Shown in pieces: positions 44,629 to 53,666 of a DNA stretch of 64,000 nt; position 1 is the first letter of the stretch, and each line of letters opens with the position of its first letter. The position numbers were made by a program, and so were the translations under genes. The stretch is from Loigolactobacillus jiayinensis (GTDB lineage: Bacteria > Bacillota > Bacilli > Lactobacillales > Lactobacillaceae). The notes under the pieces were generated by a model. The model was not told the DNA's origin. It did not search any database and worked only from the letters and a program-made list of their open reading frames with translations. The stretch covers positions 1-64,000 of the forward strand of contig NZ_RHOF01000004.1 of NCBI RefSeq assembly GCF_003946445.1. Reading direction: 5' to 3'.

Positions 44629-45510
44629 TCAAATAATGTTTCCTACGCGGTTGTCATTAGCCGCCAACAATTTGAGGGCAGCCGTGTAATCCTGGTTAGC
44701 TTTAGCCATCACAATTGCAGCAGCAACGTTGTTATGCGCCGCAGCCAGCAGTTGCCCTGCAGCCGCATCATCTAATGACAAAATAGTTGCCAGAATACCG
44801 CTGGCCCGGTGGACTAATTTTTCATTAGTTGGTTGAACATTGATCATTAAATTTTCGTAGACGTAGCCCATGCGGATCATAACGCCGGTTGACAGCATAT
44901 TAAGCACCATTTTTTGTGCTGAGCCAGCCTTCATCCGTGTGGAACCAGTGACCACTTCGGGACCAACCACTGGATTGATGGCAATTTGCGCTAAATCAGT
45001 CATCTGATTGCTGGCTGTGCAAGTAATGGAAACAGTTAGCGCCCCAATTTTGTTACCATAGGTTAAGGCACTAATCGTGTATGGTGTGCGGCCACTGGCA
45101 GCTAGTGCGATAACCGTATCATTTTGATTCAGCTTAACCCGTTCAAGATCTTGCACAGCTAATTTTTTTGAATCCTCAGCCCCTTCAACTGCCGCAAACA
45201 TCGCTTTTTGACCACCTGCTAGTAGTCCAAATGCGCGCTCAGGGGCAACACCATATGTCGGTGTCAATTCGATGGCATCTAAAGCACCTAATCGTCCTGA
45301 TGTGCCGGCGCCCATATAAATAATTCTGCCGCCAGTCTGGAAACGCGCGGTGATGGCTTCGATTGCTTGGCCAATTGCGTCATTTTGCGTGCTGATGGCA
45401 GTCGCAACGCTATGATCCGCTTGATTGATCAACTTAGCAATTTCAGTACCCTTTAATTGATCGATCTGCATCGTATTAGGATTTCGTTGTTCCGTCGTTA
45501 ATTTAGCCAC
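44629..45510 (-). CDS. murQ: N-acetylmuramic acid 6-phosphate etherase
   Basis: Cleaves the lactyl ether of MurNAc-6-P to GlcNAc-6-P and D-lactate in recycling of cell-wall sugars. 293 residues with a SIS domain: GGRIIYMGAGTSGRLGALDAIELTPTYG (catalytic Glu), VIALAASGRTPY and GSTRMKAGSAQKMVLNML. It lies downstream of a murR-like regulator and mannose-family PTS genes, suggesting that this PTS imports MurNAc or a MurNAc-containing sugar. Confidence 0.97.
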   Translation of the reverse strand: MAKLTTEQRNPNTMQIDQLKGTEIAKLINQADHSVATAISTQNDAIGQAIEAITARFQTGGRIIYMGAGTSGRLGALDAIELTPTYGVAPERAFGLLAGGQKAMFAAVEGAEDSKKLAVQDLERVKLNQNDTVIALAASGRTPYTISALTYGNKIGALTVSITCTASNQMTDLAQIAINPVVGPEVVTGSTRMKAGSAQKMVLNMLSTGVMIRMGYVYENLMINVQPTNEKLVHRASGILATILSLDDAAAGQLLAAAHNNVAAAIVMAKANQDYTAALKLLAANDNRVGNII

Positions 45511-45590
45511 TTGCCTTCCTCCACTCTGTTTTAATTACCGGTCTTATCCTTAAGCCGAGAAACAATTTCGTTAGATTTAATAATGGTATC

Positions 45591-46385
45591 CTACATTTCT
45601 GGCAATTGTTTTTGAATGATACCACTGAAAAGAATATCGGTAACGATCATTGAATGAATCCGTGATGAAATCGAAGCCAGCCGGACTAAATGCTCAGTTT
45701 GTGGAATTTGTAAAGTTATATCAGTCTGCTTAGTTAGCGGTGAATCAAGATTGCTCACGATGCTGATCACCGGTGTATTACGTTTTTGCGCTGCCTGTGC
45801 CCCAACGACTACTTCCTTAGTGATTCCTGAGTAGGAAATTGCTAAAATAACATCGTCAGCTGTACTTTGCGTGGAAAATTCTAAATTCATGTGGGCATCA
45901 GTATCATAAAAACTAGTTTTACCGTAACGATTTAACCGGTGATACAGATCATAAGCAACTAATCCGGAAGTTCCAACCCCAAACAGATAAATGCGCTTGG
46001 CTTGGCGTAACGTGCTGATTGCCTTTGTTAATTCACCGTTATCCAGCGTTTCGTGTAGTGTTTCCGCGGCATCGCGGTACAGTTGCTGCATTTTCATGGT
46101 CAGCGTTTGTGCATCGTCCTCCGGTTTGATCACCAAATCAATTGATTGCTCATTGTGCTGAATCTGTTGTACCAAGTAAACCCGCATCTCGTCCATGCCA
46201 GCGTAACCTAATGACTGAACAAAACGAACGATTGTTGAGGCAGAAACACCCACATGCTGCTCTAACTCATGGGTGGAAGAATCAACAAACTGTTGTGGAT
46301 GTTGACGCAAATAGTTAGCGATATGCTGTTGTGATTTACTCATGGTGCTATATTGTTGTTCAATTCGATCAAATAAAATTGTCAT
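45591..46385 (-). CDS. murR: MurR/RpiR-family transcriptional regulator
   Basis: 264 residues: N-terminal helix-turn-helix (SKSQQHIANYLRQHPQQFVDSSTHELEQHVGVSASTIVRFVQSLGYAGMDEMR) and C-terminal SIS sugar-phosphate-binding domain (RIYLFGVGTSGLVAYDLYHRLNRYGK, DVILAISYSGITKEVV). It most likely senses MurNAc-6-P and controls the PTS-murQ operon. Its position between the EIIB gene and murQ supports this. Start ATG at 46385 has only a weak AGGTG close by. Confidence 0.9.
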   Translation of the reverse strand: MTILFDRIEQQYSTMSKSQQHIANYLRQHPQQFVDSSTHELEQHVGVSASTIVRFVQSLGYAGMDEMRVYLVQQIQHNEQSIDLVIKPEDDAQTLTMKMQQLYRDAAETLHETLDNGELTKAISTLRQAKRIYLFGVGTSGLVAYDLYHRLNRYGKTSFYDTDAHMNLEFSTQSTADDVILAISYSGITKEVVVGAQAAQKRNTPVISIVSNLDSPLTKQTDITLQIPQTEHLVRLASISSRIHSMIVTDILFSGIIQKQLPEM

Positions 46386-46469
46386 CACCTACTTTATTTT
46401 TACGGTTGTTTATTAGCTCGCAGCCACTAATATGCTTGCAACTATTTCATTAAAAACTTAAGTTGCCAA

Positions 46470-46946
46470 TTATTTAATAAAGGTCGTGATCAACGCATCG
46501 CTTTCTGTCGGTACCATTTGCGCTGTCACCTTAACCCCTTGCTCGATCATCAGCTTAACATCCGCAATATCTTGCTCATTTAAATAAACGGACGCCTTAA
46601 TTTGTTTAGTGCCTTCATGCGGCGCAATGTTACCGACATTAACTTGCTCTGTTTTGATGCCACCCGCAATCAAAGCCGCCATATCTTGAATATTTTGTGT
46701 GAGTAAAAAGATTTTTTCATCAGCGTAACGCCCCTGTGAAAAAGTATAGATTGCCCGCCGCACTGACATGATCGTCAGCTTAATGCCTTGAGGTCGCGCC
46801 ATTTTTAAAACGCCGATCTGCATGTCGTCTTTAACGGCTTTATCGTTAACGACCACGATTCGTTCCGCACCACTTAACCGCGTCCAAACCGTTGCCACCT
46901 GACCATGAATCAGCCGTTCATCTATTCGTGCATGAATAATTGCCAT
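46470..46946 (-). CDS. PTS system mannose/fructose/sorbose family EIIB
   Basis: 158 residues. The phosphorylatable His14 is in ARIDERLIHGQV, the EIIB(Man) hallmark, followed by RIVVVNDKAVKDD. It receives phosphate from an EIIA domain, which is not encoded in this cluster, and passes it to the sugar entering through the EIIC/EIID pair upstream. Good AGGGAGG Shine-Dalgarno. Confidence 0.95.
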   Translation of the reverse strand: MAIIHARIDERLIHGQVATVWTRLSGAERIVVVNDKAVKDDMQIGVLKMARPQGIKLTIMSVRRAIYTFSQGRYADEKIFLLTQNIQDMAALIAGGIKTEQVNVGNIAPHEGTKQIKASVYLNEQDIADVKLMIEQGVKVTAQMVPTESDALITTFIK

Positions 46947-47005
46947 AAAATATTCCTCCCTTGCTGCTGGATAATAGCTTGAACTGCCTATTAGAACCCA
47001 GTGCT

Positions 47006-47821
47006 TTAGAACAAGCTACCAATTGCACCGAAAATGTTGTCTAGATTACCAAGCAACATCCCCAAACCGATCAAAACAAAAATCAATTTAGTTGAGTTCA
47101 TTTTCTTCTTACCTAACAGCCAATATGACACCATGACAATCGAAAGGGGAATTAAGGCTGGCATGATTTGATCTAACATATCCTGCACGTTCAATGTGAC
47201 CTTACCCATTTGATATTTCAAATCTAAAGTATAGGTGATAACTGCTGGAATCAAGGCACCAACAACCGTCAAACCTAAGATTGCAGCAGCATTCGTCAAA
47301 GTCTTCATACGATCCGCGAAGTCAGTGGCCAATCGTGCCCCTTGCTTATAACCAACGTCAGTGAACCAATACCGGACAGCCAGAATCGCGATTCCGGCAA
47401 CAACAGGGATAAATAACCCAACTGCGGAACCAGATTGTGCCATATAAGCCGCAATGGAAAAAATAATTGTTCGGAAAATAGCTAGAAATAGTGTGTCACC
47501 AACCCCAGCTAACGGACCCATTAACCCCGTTTTTAATCCGACGATGGCTTCCGCATCCTTCATACCAGTTTTTTCTTCCATCCCAATATCAGCGCCAATA
47601 ATCAAATGTGACATTGGCTGACTCGTATTAAAATAACCTAAATGTGTTTTCAAAGCAGTCTTCATATCTTCTGGCTTATCTTTATACAGCTTCTTGATCA
47701 CGGGCATCATGACCCACGAATAACCGAGGCCTTGCATCCGCTCGTAGTTCCAGCCCCATTGCAAGCCGAAAAGATTACGCCAATAAACCTTTTTGATGTC
47801 TTTTTTATCTAATTTAGTCAT
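47006..47821 (-). CDS. PTS system mannose family EIID
   Basis: 271 residues from the ATG at 47821 (MTKLDKKDIKKVYWRNLFGLQWGWNYERMQGLGY). This is typical EIID with C-terminal membrane helices. It overlaps the end of the EIIC gene by 8 nt, so the two are coupled. Longer upstream frame is coding shadow of EIIC. Confidence 0.95.
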   Translation of the reverse strand: MTKLDKKDIKKVYWRNLFGLQWGWNYERMQGLGYSWVMMPVIKKLYKDKPEDMKTALKTHLGYFNTSQPMSHLIIGADIGMEEKTGMKDAEAIVGLKTGLMGPLAGVGDTLFLAIFRTIIFSIAAYMAQSGSAVGLFIPVVAGIAILAVRYWFTDVGYKQGARLATDFADRMKTLTNAAAILGLTVVGALIPAVITYTLDLKYQMGKVTLNVQDMLDQIMPALIPLSIVMVSYWLLGKKKMNSTKLIFVLIGLGMLLGNLDNIFGAIGSLF

Positions 47822-48653
47822 TGAATTCCACCTCTTCTTCCGCGTATAGATCAGTCGAGTCTGGGTCGGTCGCCGCTGGTGCTGGCTTGGTATTTTGTGA
47901 ACCACTGGTTGGCGCTGATGGCTTAGTACCAAACATCAAGTACAACCCAGCCATTGCTAAACCAATTAAAGCAACACCCAAAATTGAAAATGATTTACTG
48001 AAGTAAGCCATTAGAACAAAACCAATAATGAAAAACGGCCAGTAGTTTTTAAGTGGTAGATAACGCATCAAAATCGCGATCCCCATTGCTGGCAAGATCA
48101 TCCCTGCTGATTCAAGCCCTTGCATAAACCACTGTGGAATAAAGTTATTGATCGCAGTGACTACGCTTTGACCGAAAACAAGGCCCACAATCACCGGCAC
48201 CGCACGTGATAACACCCAAGGAATCATCCCATAAATATTTTGCCGCTCAACTCCACGGTAGTTTCCTTCATTCGCAAATTTATCCGCCCGATGTTGGAAG
48301 AAAGTGTTGCTCATCCGCGCTAAAATATCTAATTGAGTCATCAATAACCCGATTGGTACAGCTAAACCAATTCCGTAAGCCACACCTTTACTCGCAATAA
48401 TTGCATAAGCAGTTCCCATAACTGATCCTGTTAAAAAATCAGGTACGGTGGCGCCACCATATGTGGCTACCCCTAAAGTCATCAATTGTAAGGTTGCACC
48501 AACCGCCAACCCTGTTGTTAAGTCACCCATAATTAATCCAGTAATAGCGCCGCCAAATAACGGTGAATAAGGCCCTAATTGCATTGATATTTGGTCAAGG
48601 ACAGCAATGGTAACATAAAGCGTTAATAAGATAATCGTTGTAACAGATACCAT
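47814..48653 (-). CDS. PTS system mannose family EIIC
   Basis: 279 residues, polytopic sugar channel. The EIIC(Man) core includes PLFGGAITGLIMGDLTTGLAVGATLQLMTLGVATYGGATVPDF. It has an unusual Ser/Pro/Thr-rich and acidic C-terminal tail of about 35 residues (KPSAPTSGS to EEEVEFND) beyond the last helix. First gene of the operon EIIC-EIID-EIIB-murR-murQ, with promoter and cre upstream. Confidence 0.95.
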   Translation of the reverse strand: MVSVTTIILLTLYVTIAVLDQISMQLGPYSPLFGGAITGLIMGDLTTGLAVGATLQLMTLGVATYGGATVPDFLTGSVMGTAYAIIASKGVAYGIGLAVPIGLLMTQLDILARMSNTFFQHRADKFANEGNYRGVERQNIYGMIPWVLSRAVPVIVGLVFGQSVVTAINNFIPQWFMQGLESAGMILPAMGIAILMRYLPLKNYWPFFIIGFVLMAYFSKSFSILGVALIGLAMAGLYLMFGTKPSAPTSGSQNTKPAPAATDPDSTDLYAEEEVEFND

Positions 48654-48673
48654 AATTTCTACCTCCTGTCGTT

Positions 48674-48688
48674 TGTTTACGCTTACAA
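48674..48688 (-). promoter_or_regulatory. cre site (CcpA operator) of the PTS-mur operon
   Basis: TTGTAAGCGTAAACA on the minus strand matches the catabolite-responsive element consensus WTGNAANCGNWNNCW at every defined position. It begins inside the -10 region and covers the transcription start, so CcpA would repress the operon when preferred sugars are present. Confidence 0.85.
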
Positions 48689-48715
48689 TGTATCATGCCG
48701 TCTCAATTTTTGCAA
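48687..48715 (-). promoter_or_regulatory. Promoter of the PTS-murR-murQ operon
   Basis: Minus strand: TTGCAA (48715-48710), 17-nt spacer, TACATT (48692-48687), followed by the GGAGGT ribosome-binding site of EIIC. Confidence 0.65.
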
Positions 48716-48728
48716 TAATTTTTCTTTT

Positions 48729-48806
48729 TATTTTAAAATAATATATATTAACGAAAAATCGTTGCAAAAATTTGTACTTAGTAATCAGTGCGTCATGCTG
48801 ATTACT
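48729..48806. promoter_or_regulatory. Palindromes upstream of the PTS promoter
   Basis: Three inverted repeats: TATTTTAAAATA (48729-48740), AACGA-N4-TCGTT (48750-48763) and AGTAATCAG-N9-CTGATTACT (48780-48806). The last is a perfect 9-bp repeat about 65 nt upstream of the -35. Any may be an operator for the MurR-like regulator; the third is the strongest. Confidence 0.45.
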
Positions 48807-48833
48807 GGACCGAATATTGATTCTACCAATGTA

Positions 48834-48893
48834 TAAAAAAAGCCAAATATCGCGGTACCGCAACCGGCTGCCACGATATTTGACAAAATGTAC
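48834..48893 (-). terminator. Orphan terminator
   Basis: Minus strand: strong stem AAATATCGTGGCAGCCGG / CCGCGATATTT region followed by TTTTTTT. The nearest upstream minus-strand gene (cytochrome b5-like) already has its own terminator at 49016-49062, so this one ends an unannotated transcript or is residual. Confidence 0.7.
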
Positions 48894-49015
48894 TGACATA
48901 AATTAACTGATTCAAGCACATAAACTGCAAAAAAAGTAGGAAAACCGACAACAATTTTGCCACCTTTTATATCAAATCTGCAACTGTTTTACGGCCCTTA
49001 GCAGATAATATGCAC

Positions 49016-49062
49016 CAAAAAAGAAGGCTACAACATAAGTGAAATTATGTTGTAACCTTCTT
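49016..49062 (-). terminator. Terminator of the cytochrome b5-like gene
   Basis: Minus strand: AAGAAGGTTACAACATAA / TTATGTTGTAGCCTTCTT stem followed by TTTT, just after the gene. Confidence 0.92.
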
Positions 49063-49066
49063 TGCC

Positions 49067-49303
49067 TTAGCCGGTATATTTGCCGACTGCAGTTAATTTT
49101 TCTAAAACTGACTTTTTATGTGGTGCATGTGTAATTTCTTCTGAAACATCGTGACCTGCAGTGTGACCATGGTGCTTGCCTCCTGCCCACGGTTTAACGT
49201 CAGTAACATCATAAACCACACCGTCTACGGCAACATAAGCTTGTTTCCCATTCGTACCATCATATTGTGCCAGTTCAGCTTGAGTAAATGTTTTTTCTAC
49301 CAT
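49067..49303 (-). CDS. Cytochrome b5-like heme-binding protein
   Basis: 78 residues, a single cytochrome b5-like domain (TFTQAELAQYDGTNGKQAYVAVDGVVYDVTDVKPW). In classical b5 the heme ligand sits in HPGG; here that region reads WAGGKHHGHTAGHD, the histidine-rich variant common in small Firmicutes proteins. The second ligand would be the His in THAPHKK. Partner and heme binding are unproven. Start at ATG 49303, 7 nt after GGAG; single gene with terminator. Confidence 0.88.
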   Translation of the reverse strand: MVEKTFTQAELAQYDGTNGKQAYVAVDGVVYDVTDVKPWAGGKHHGHTAGHDVSEEITHAPHKKSVLEKLTAVGKYTG

Positions 49304-49514
49304 CAAATCACTCCTCATCGTTTTAATTATTTTTAGTATAACACGATTAGATGTGCCAGAGGCTGAAAACGCTCACTGAAATTTAAAACGCTATCAATTC
49401 TAACTGTAGGCCGCGGCAGCTTTTACTAAAACTTAAGGCAAAAATTTTTCACATAACTTAATCTCTGCTATACTAAAATAGTAAATTCATCTTCATAAAT
49501 CAGAGGTGGTTGCT

Positions 49515-49928
49515 GTGAAAATTTCCCTACTTAAATTACCGGGTTTCTATGATACGTTATTTATGTTATTCTTATTGCTCAGTTGTGCAGTCTTAGGTAT
49601 TGGTCATGTGCTACCAGTACTGCACGTCACCAACTTTTTTTCCGCGCGAACGGCCTTATTTGACCATTTAACGATTTTCACTTGGATTGGTTTAGGCCTG
49701 CATTTAATTTCCTATTTTCGCGCTTTCCATATTCCTGCCATGTTATTAGCAAATATTGCTGGCATTGGTGCTTTTCTCATTTTTTGGTTGCTACCATCAG
49801 TGGCCCTACTGCCACTGATTCTATTAGCAATAGCTATTTTATTGACCCAAAAAACGGCTAAACGCAAAGCCGCGCTGCACCATAAGCATACGCATGTGCA
49901 AGAACAGAACCCGGCTTCTCAAGAATAA
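49515..49928 (+). CDS. Small membrane protein of unknown function
   Basis: About 137 residues with four hydrophobic segments (roughly 9-28, 45-65, 70-90, 92-112) and a His/Lys-rich cytoplasmic tail (KHTHVQEQ). I do not recognise the family. Start GTG at 49515, 6 nt after AGAGGTGG; an earlier GTG overlaps that site. It lies 63 nt upstream of mvaS on the same strand and may share its transcript. Confidence 0.75.
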   Translation: MKISLLKLPGFYDTLFMLFLLLSCAVLGIGHVLPVLHVTNFFSARTALFDHLTIFTWIGLGLHLISYFRAFHIPAMLLANIAGIGAFLIFWLLPSVALLPLILLAIAILLTQKTAKRKAALHHKHTHVQEQNPASQE

Positions 49929-49991
49929 ACTACATAAACTGAACATCAGTTTTAAAATAAATTACCAGCTAAAGCAAGGAGTTTTCCAGTA

Positions 49992-51161
49992 ATGAAAATT
50001 GGTATTGATCAGATCAGCTTCCAAACGTCGCAATATTTTGTCGATATGGCCGAGTTAGCACTTGCACGCAATGAAGACCCCAATAAGTATTTAATCGGTA
50101 TTGGCCAAAAAAAAATGGCGGTCATCCCGCCAACCCAAGACAGTGTCACCCTAGCTGCTAATGCCGCGGCTAAAATTTTGACACCGACAAATCGGCAACA
50201 AATCGATACGGTTATTTTTGCCTCTGAATCCGGCATTGATCAATCTAAATCAGGCGCCGTTTACCTACAAAGTTTGCTAGGCCTACCAAGACAAGTTCGT
50301 GCTTTTGAGGTCAAACAAGCCTGCTATTCAGCAACAGCGGCGTTACAACTGGCGCGAGGCTATATTGCCTTACACCCTGATAAAAAAGTTTTGATCACCG
50401 CTAGTGATATTGCCCGTTATGGTATCGGTAACGCCGGTGAACCCACTCAAGGTGGCGGTGCCGTGGCAATGCTCATCAGTAAAGAGCCACGAATTTTAGC
50501 GTTGGAAGATGACAGTACCGTTTTAACTGAAAATATCATGGACTTTTGGCGGCCAAATTACGCTACCGAAGCCAAGGTTGATGGTCACTACTCTGGCCAT
50601 ATGTACGTTGACTTTTTCAAAGAAGTGTTCGATACCTATCAAGCACAAACTGGTATGACCCTAGCTAACTTTGCGGCATTAGCCTTTCATTTACCCTATA
50701 CTAAAATGGGGTTGAAGGCGCTGCGTGCTGTTTTACCCGAAGCAGATGCACTCACCCAGCAAAGACTGAGTGCTAATTTTGAAGATTCACGCGCTTATAA
50801 CCAAATTGTTGGCAATCTCTACACTGGCTCACTCTACCTCAGCCTATTATCTCTATTAGAAAAGACACAAACTTTGCAAGCAGGTGATCGGTTAGGACTG
50901 TTTAGTTATGGCTCTGGTGCGGTTAGTGAGTTCTATAGTGGTATTTTGCAAGCTAATTTCAAGCAAGCACTTATGCCTGAACAGCATCAAGCAATGTTTG
51001 CGGCACGACAACAAGTTGATGTTCCCACCTACGAACAACTATTTAATCAGCAACTGCCAACTGACGGCAGTACCGTCGAACTAGATTTAAGTCATGATCC
51101 AGCACAATATGTTTTGGCAGGAATTAAAGCTGATCAACGCCAATATAAAAAACAAGTTTAA
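49992..51161 (+). CDS. mvaS: Hydroxymethylglutaryl-CoA synthase
   Basis: Condenses acetyl-CoA and acetoacetyl-CoA in the mevalonate pathway, the isoprenoid route of lactobacilli. 389 residues of the bacterial type. Catalytic residues visible: Glu in FASESGID, Cys in VKQACYSATAAL, His in AFHLPYTKMG. Also GGGAVAMLI and SYGSGAVSEFY. AAGGAG Shine-Dalgarno; ends in a bidirectional terminator. Confidence 0.97.
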   Translation: MKIGIDQISFQTSQYFVDMAELALARNEDPNKYLIGIGQKKMAVIPPTQDSVTLAANAAAKILTPTNRQQIDTVIFASESGIDQSKSGAVYLQSLLGLPRQVRAFEVKQACYSATAALQLARGYIALHPDKKVLITASDIARYGIGNAGEPTQGGGAVAMLISKEPRILALEDDSTVLTENIMDFWRPNYATEAKVDGHYSGHMYVDFFKEVFDTYQAQTGMTLANFAALAFHLPYTKMGLKALRAVLPEADALTQQRLSANFEDSRAYNQIVGNLYTGSLYLSLLSLLEKTQTLQAGDRLGLFSYGSGAVSEFYSGILQANFKQALMPEQHQAMFAARQQVDVPTYEQLFNQQLPTDGSTVELDLSHDPAQYVLAGIKADQRQYKKQV

Positions 51162-51188
51162 AAAAGCAGCGGGCAACCGCTGCTTTTT
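51161..51188. terminator. Bidirectional terminator between mvaS and tmcAL
   Basis: AAAAAGCAGCGG-GCAA-CCGCTGCTTTTT, a perfect stem between convergent genes. Confidence 0.95.
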
Positions 51189-52344
51189 ATTTTGCCCGTA
51201 ATGGCGGACGATTGAAGTTTTGTTCGTGGCCATTGATTTGAGCGTACACATCATCTACGCGCACCTCAAGACCAAGCAAGCCTGCTTCCGCGCCAATTTT
51301 CTGGCTGACGCGGGCAATTAATGGGCGGTCCAGTTGCGCTTTGATTTGGTGCAGATAGGTTTGACCGCGCTGGCTAAAGCCGAGTAAATGGATATATGGT
51401 TGCTGCTCAACTTGGCGAATCGCTGGCGTGTGAATATTTAGCAAAACGTACAAGCATAAGCGCTGTAAACGCGTATACGTGTACCGCTTTGTTTTCAGCG
51501 CCCGTAGTAGCTCCGGAAAATTAGTCACGTTTTTGATCACGCTATGAAAACGATACTCTAAGCCCTCCGTCATTTGGTAAAGCTGACCAAGTTCGGCGGT
51601 GGGCGTGCTTAAAATACGGTAACGTAAATAAGGAAAAAAGTCCGCCCACGACACCAATTTTTGTTGCTGCAGCGCTTGGGCAATATCTGGCGGCACCACC
51701 GTAGCGATAGCTTGTGACGCCGTAGTTTGGCCTAGGGCAAGGCGGCGGATGGCCGTGGCACTGGCAATCGCGGTGCCATTGAGTGTCGTATCTTGATACT
51801 GGGCGTTTTTACGCGCCAGTGGTAGCAACTGCAGTGGCCGCGCTAATTTGGCGTTGGCCGTGGCGTAGCTTAAGCCTAACAACTGATTGGGACTATCGAT
51901 ATTCAGGTGCAAGGTCGCTTGATAAAAATGGTTCAGTTGCATAGCGTAAGTTTGTTGGTAATCGCGAAAATACTCGTGTAAGTTCGGTAGCGTCGCCAAC
52001 TGACGGCCAACTGCCTGATAGTCGATAGCCGTATTCTCAGTGCCGAAAACCAAGCTGTCGCATTGCAGTGCCGCCAACAGGTTGATGGCGCCGCTAGCAA
52101 AGCGATCCGCCGGCGCCACCGCAGCGGCAAACGGTAACTCCACAACTAGATCAACGCCATGCGCTAACGCTGCCTGTGCCCGCGTCCATTTATCCAAAAT
52201 GGCAGGTTCGCCGCGTTGCAAAAAGTTGCCGCTCATCACCGCCACCACTACATCGGCGCCTGAACGCTGCTTCGCGGCCTGCAAATGATACAAGTGCCCG
52301 TTATGCAACGGATTATATTCAACAACTAAACCGACTGCCTTCAT
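51187..52344 (-). CDS. tmcAL: tRNA(Met) cytidine acetate ligase TmcAL (YlbM)
   Basis: 385 residues. Nucleotidyltransferase-like N-terminus VGLVVEYNPLHNGHLYHL (HxGH) and AVMSGNFLQRGEPAI. In B. subtilis TmcAL uses ATP and acetate to make ac4C34 in elongator tRNA-Met. It is the last gene of the yqeG-to-yqeM group here, 120 bp after yqeM. Confidence 0.94.
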   Translation of the reverse strand: MKAVGLVVEYNPLHNGHLYHLQAAKQRSGADVVVAVMSGNFLQRGEPAILDKWTRAQAALAHGVDLVVELPFAAAVAPADRFASGAINLLAALQCDSLVFGTENTAIDYQAVGRQLATLPNLHEYFRDYQQTYAMQLNHFYQATLHLNIDSPNQLLGLSYATANAKLARPLQLLPLARKNAQYQDTTLNGTAIASATAIRRLALGQTTASQAIATVVPPDIAQALQQQKLVSWADFFPYLRYRILSTPTAELGQLYQMTEGLEYRFHSVIKNVTNFPELLRALKTKRYTYTRLQRLCLYVLLNIHTPAIRQVEQQPYIHLLGFSQRGQTYLHQIKAQLDRPLIARVSQKIGAEAGLLGLEVRVDDVYAQINGHEQNFNRPPLRAK

Positions 52345-52463
52345 CCCGCTTCACCTCAACTTAACCTGTTGCAACTAAAAAATGTGCGCCATAAACCAAC
52401 GCCTACTTACCGCACACGCAGACGTTCACTGGCTTATACCACACGCTTTTCTTTTCGACCACG

Positions 52464-53201
52464 CTAGGCTTTTTCCGCCGCAAAAAACCAGCGCACACTG
52501 TCAGCGGCAACGGCACTTTGGCCAAAGTCAGCGCTCACCGTTATATTCTTAAAGCCCGCTTGCGTCAAAGCTTGTTTAACATCTGCCAACGGATAGGTCC
52601 GTTCGTGATGCAATTCGCTTAACGCTTGGTAGCCGCCGATTGCTTCATCCCAAACAAAGAAGGTCAGATCGTGCTCGACTGAATGCGGCTGTTCACCAAA
52701 ATAACTGGCCCACATAAAGGCCGTGGTTTCGTTTTTATAATTGTACATATAACCAGGAAACAACTCGTCCATTTGGTATAACGAATGCATATCAAATAAG
52801 AAACGGCCGCCGCTCGTTAGATGCTGCGCCACCTGCTGGAAAACAGTGGTGACGTCCGCCAGATCTGGCATATAGCACAACGAATCGTCCAAGCACGTGA
52901 CTAGATCATAGGTGGCTAATTCCGTCAAATCCCGCATATCACCTTGTAATAACGGCAGTTCAACGCCGGCATCTAATGCGTGTTGTTCCGCCAAGGTCAA
53001 CATATCACCGGATAGATCAAAGCCCGTCACCGGATAACCCGCTTGAACTAATTTCGTGGCTAAAATACCCGTTCCACAAGCCAGCTCTAACGTCTTCGGC
53101 TGCTTTTTACCGGCATTTTGAGCCACAAAAGAAAGCCACTGATCATAAAGGTCAGTGTCCATCATTTCATCATATAATGTCGCAAAAGTCTGGTAAATCA
53201 T
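52464..53201 (-). CDS. yqeM: SAM-dependent methyltransferase YqeM
   Basis: 245-residue class I methyltransferase: LELACGTGILATKLVQAGYPVTGFDLSGDML (SAM motif I) and YDLVTCLDDSLCY. Substrate unknown. It overlaps rsfS by 4 nt (ATGA), matching B. subtilis yqeK-rsfS(yqeL)-yqeM. Confidence 0.93.
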   Translation of the reverse strand: MIYQTFATLYDEMMDTDLYDQWLSFVAQNAGKKQPKTLELACGTGILATKLVQAGYPVTGFDLSGDMLTLAEQHALDAGVELPLLQGDMRDLTELATYDLVTCLDDSLCYMPDLADVTTVFQQVAQHLTSGGRFLFDMHSLYQMDELFPGYMYNYKNETTAFMWASYFGEQPHSVEHDLTFFVWDEAIGGYQALSELHHERTYPLADVKQALTQAGFKNITVSADFGQSAVAADSVRWFFAAEKA

Positions 53202-53557
53202 TCTGCTTCAATCCACTTAGTGACATCAACGCTACCTGCATTAGCCCATAATTTTTCCAAATTATAATAAGCGCGTTCTTCTGGATTGAAAATGTTAACG
53301 ACCACGTCGCCAAGGTCGATCAATACCCACTTAGCGGAATTTTTACCTTCAACCCGGCGAACAGCGACGCCAGCTTGTTCTTCTTGATCAGCGATTTCTT
53401 CTAAAATGGCATCCATTTGTCGCTTCGAAGTGCCTTGTAAAACAACAAAATAATCAGCCAACAAGCTGACTTTTCGGACATCAAGTGCAACAATGTCCTC
53501 TGCGCGTTTACTATCTGCCGCACGGACAGCGATCTCTAAAATTTCTTTACTGTTCAA
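53198..53557 (-). CDS. rsfS: Ribosomal silencing factor RsfS
   Basis: 119 residues from the TTG at 53557 (MNSKEILEIAVRAADSKRAEDI), 7 nt after AAGGAG. Binds L14 and blocks subunit joining under starvation. Family features: DYFVVLQGTSKRQMDAI, WVLIDLGDVVVNIFNPEERAYYNLEKLW. Confidence 0.95.
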   Translation of the reverse strand: MNSKEILEIAVRAADSKRAEDIVALDVRKVSLLADYFVVLQGTSKRQMDAILEEIADQEEQAGVAVRRVEGKNSAKWVLIDLGDVVVNIFNPEERAYYNLEKLWANAGSVDVTKWIEAE

Positions 53558-53666
53558 AATAGTGCTCCTTTTCAAGGTAATCGTCTCATTTGATTACCGC
53601 CATTGTTTGTTTTCAAATACCGTCTGCTTGCAAGGCACGCCGGTGACCTTAAGCGTTGGCGCCTGC

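Noticed and set aside
48693-48899. 68-residue minus-strand open frame before the PTS operon
   Set aside because: It contains the orphan terminator stem, lacks a ribosome-binding site and covers the PTS promoter and palindromes; its composition is unlike a protein.
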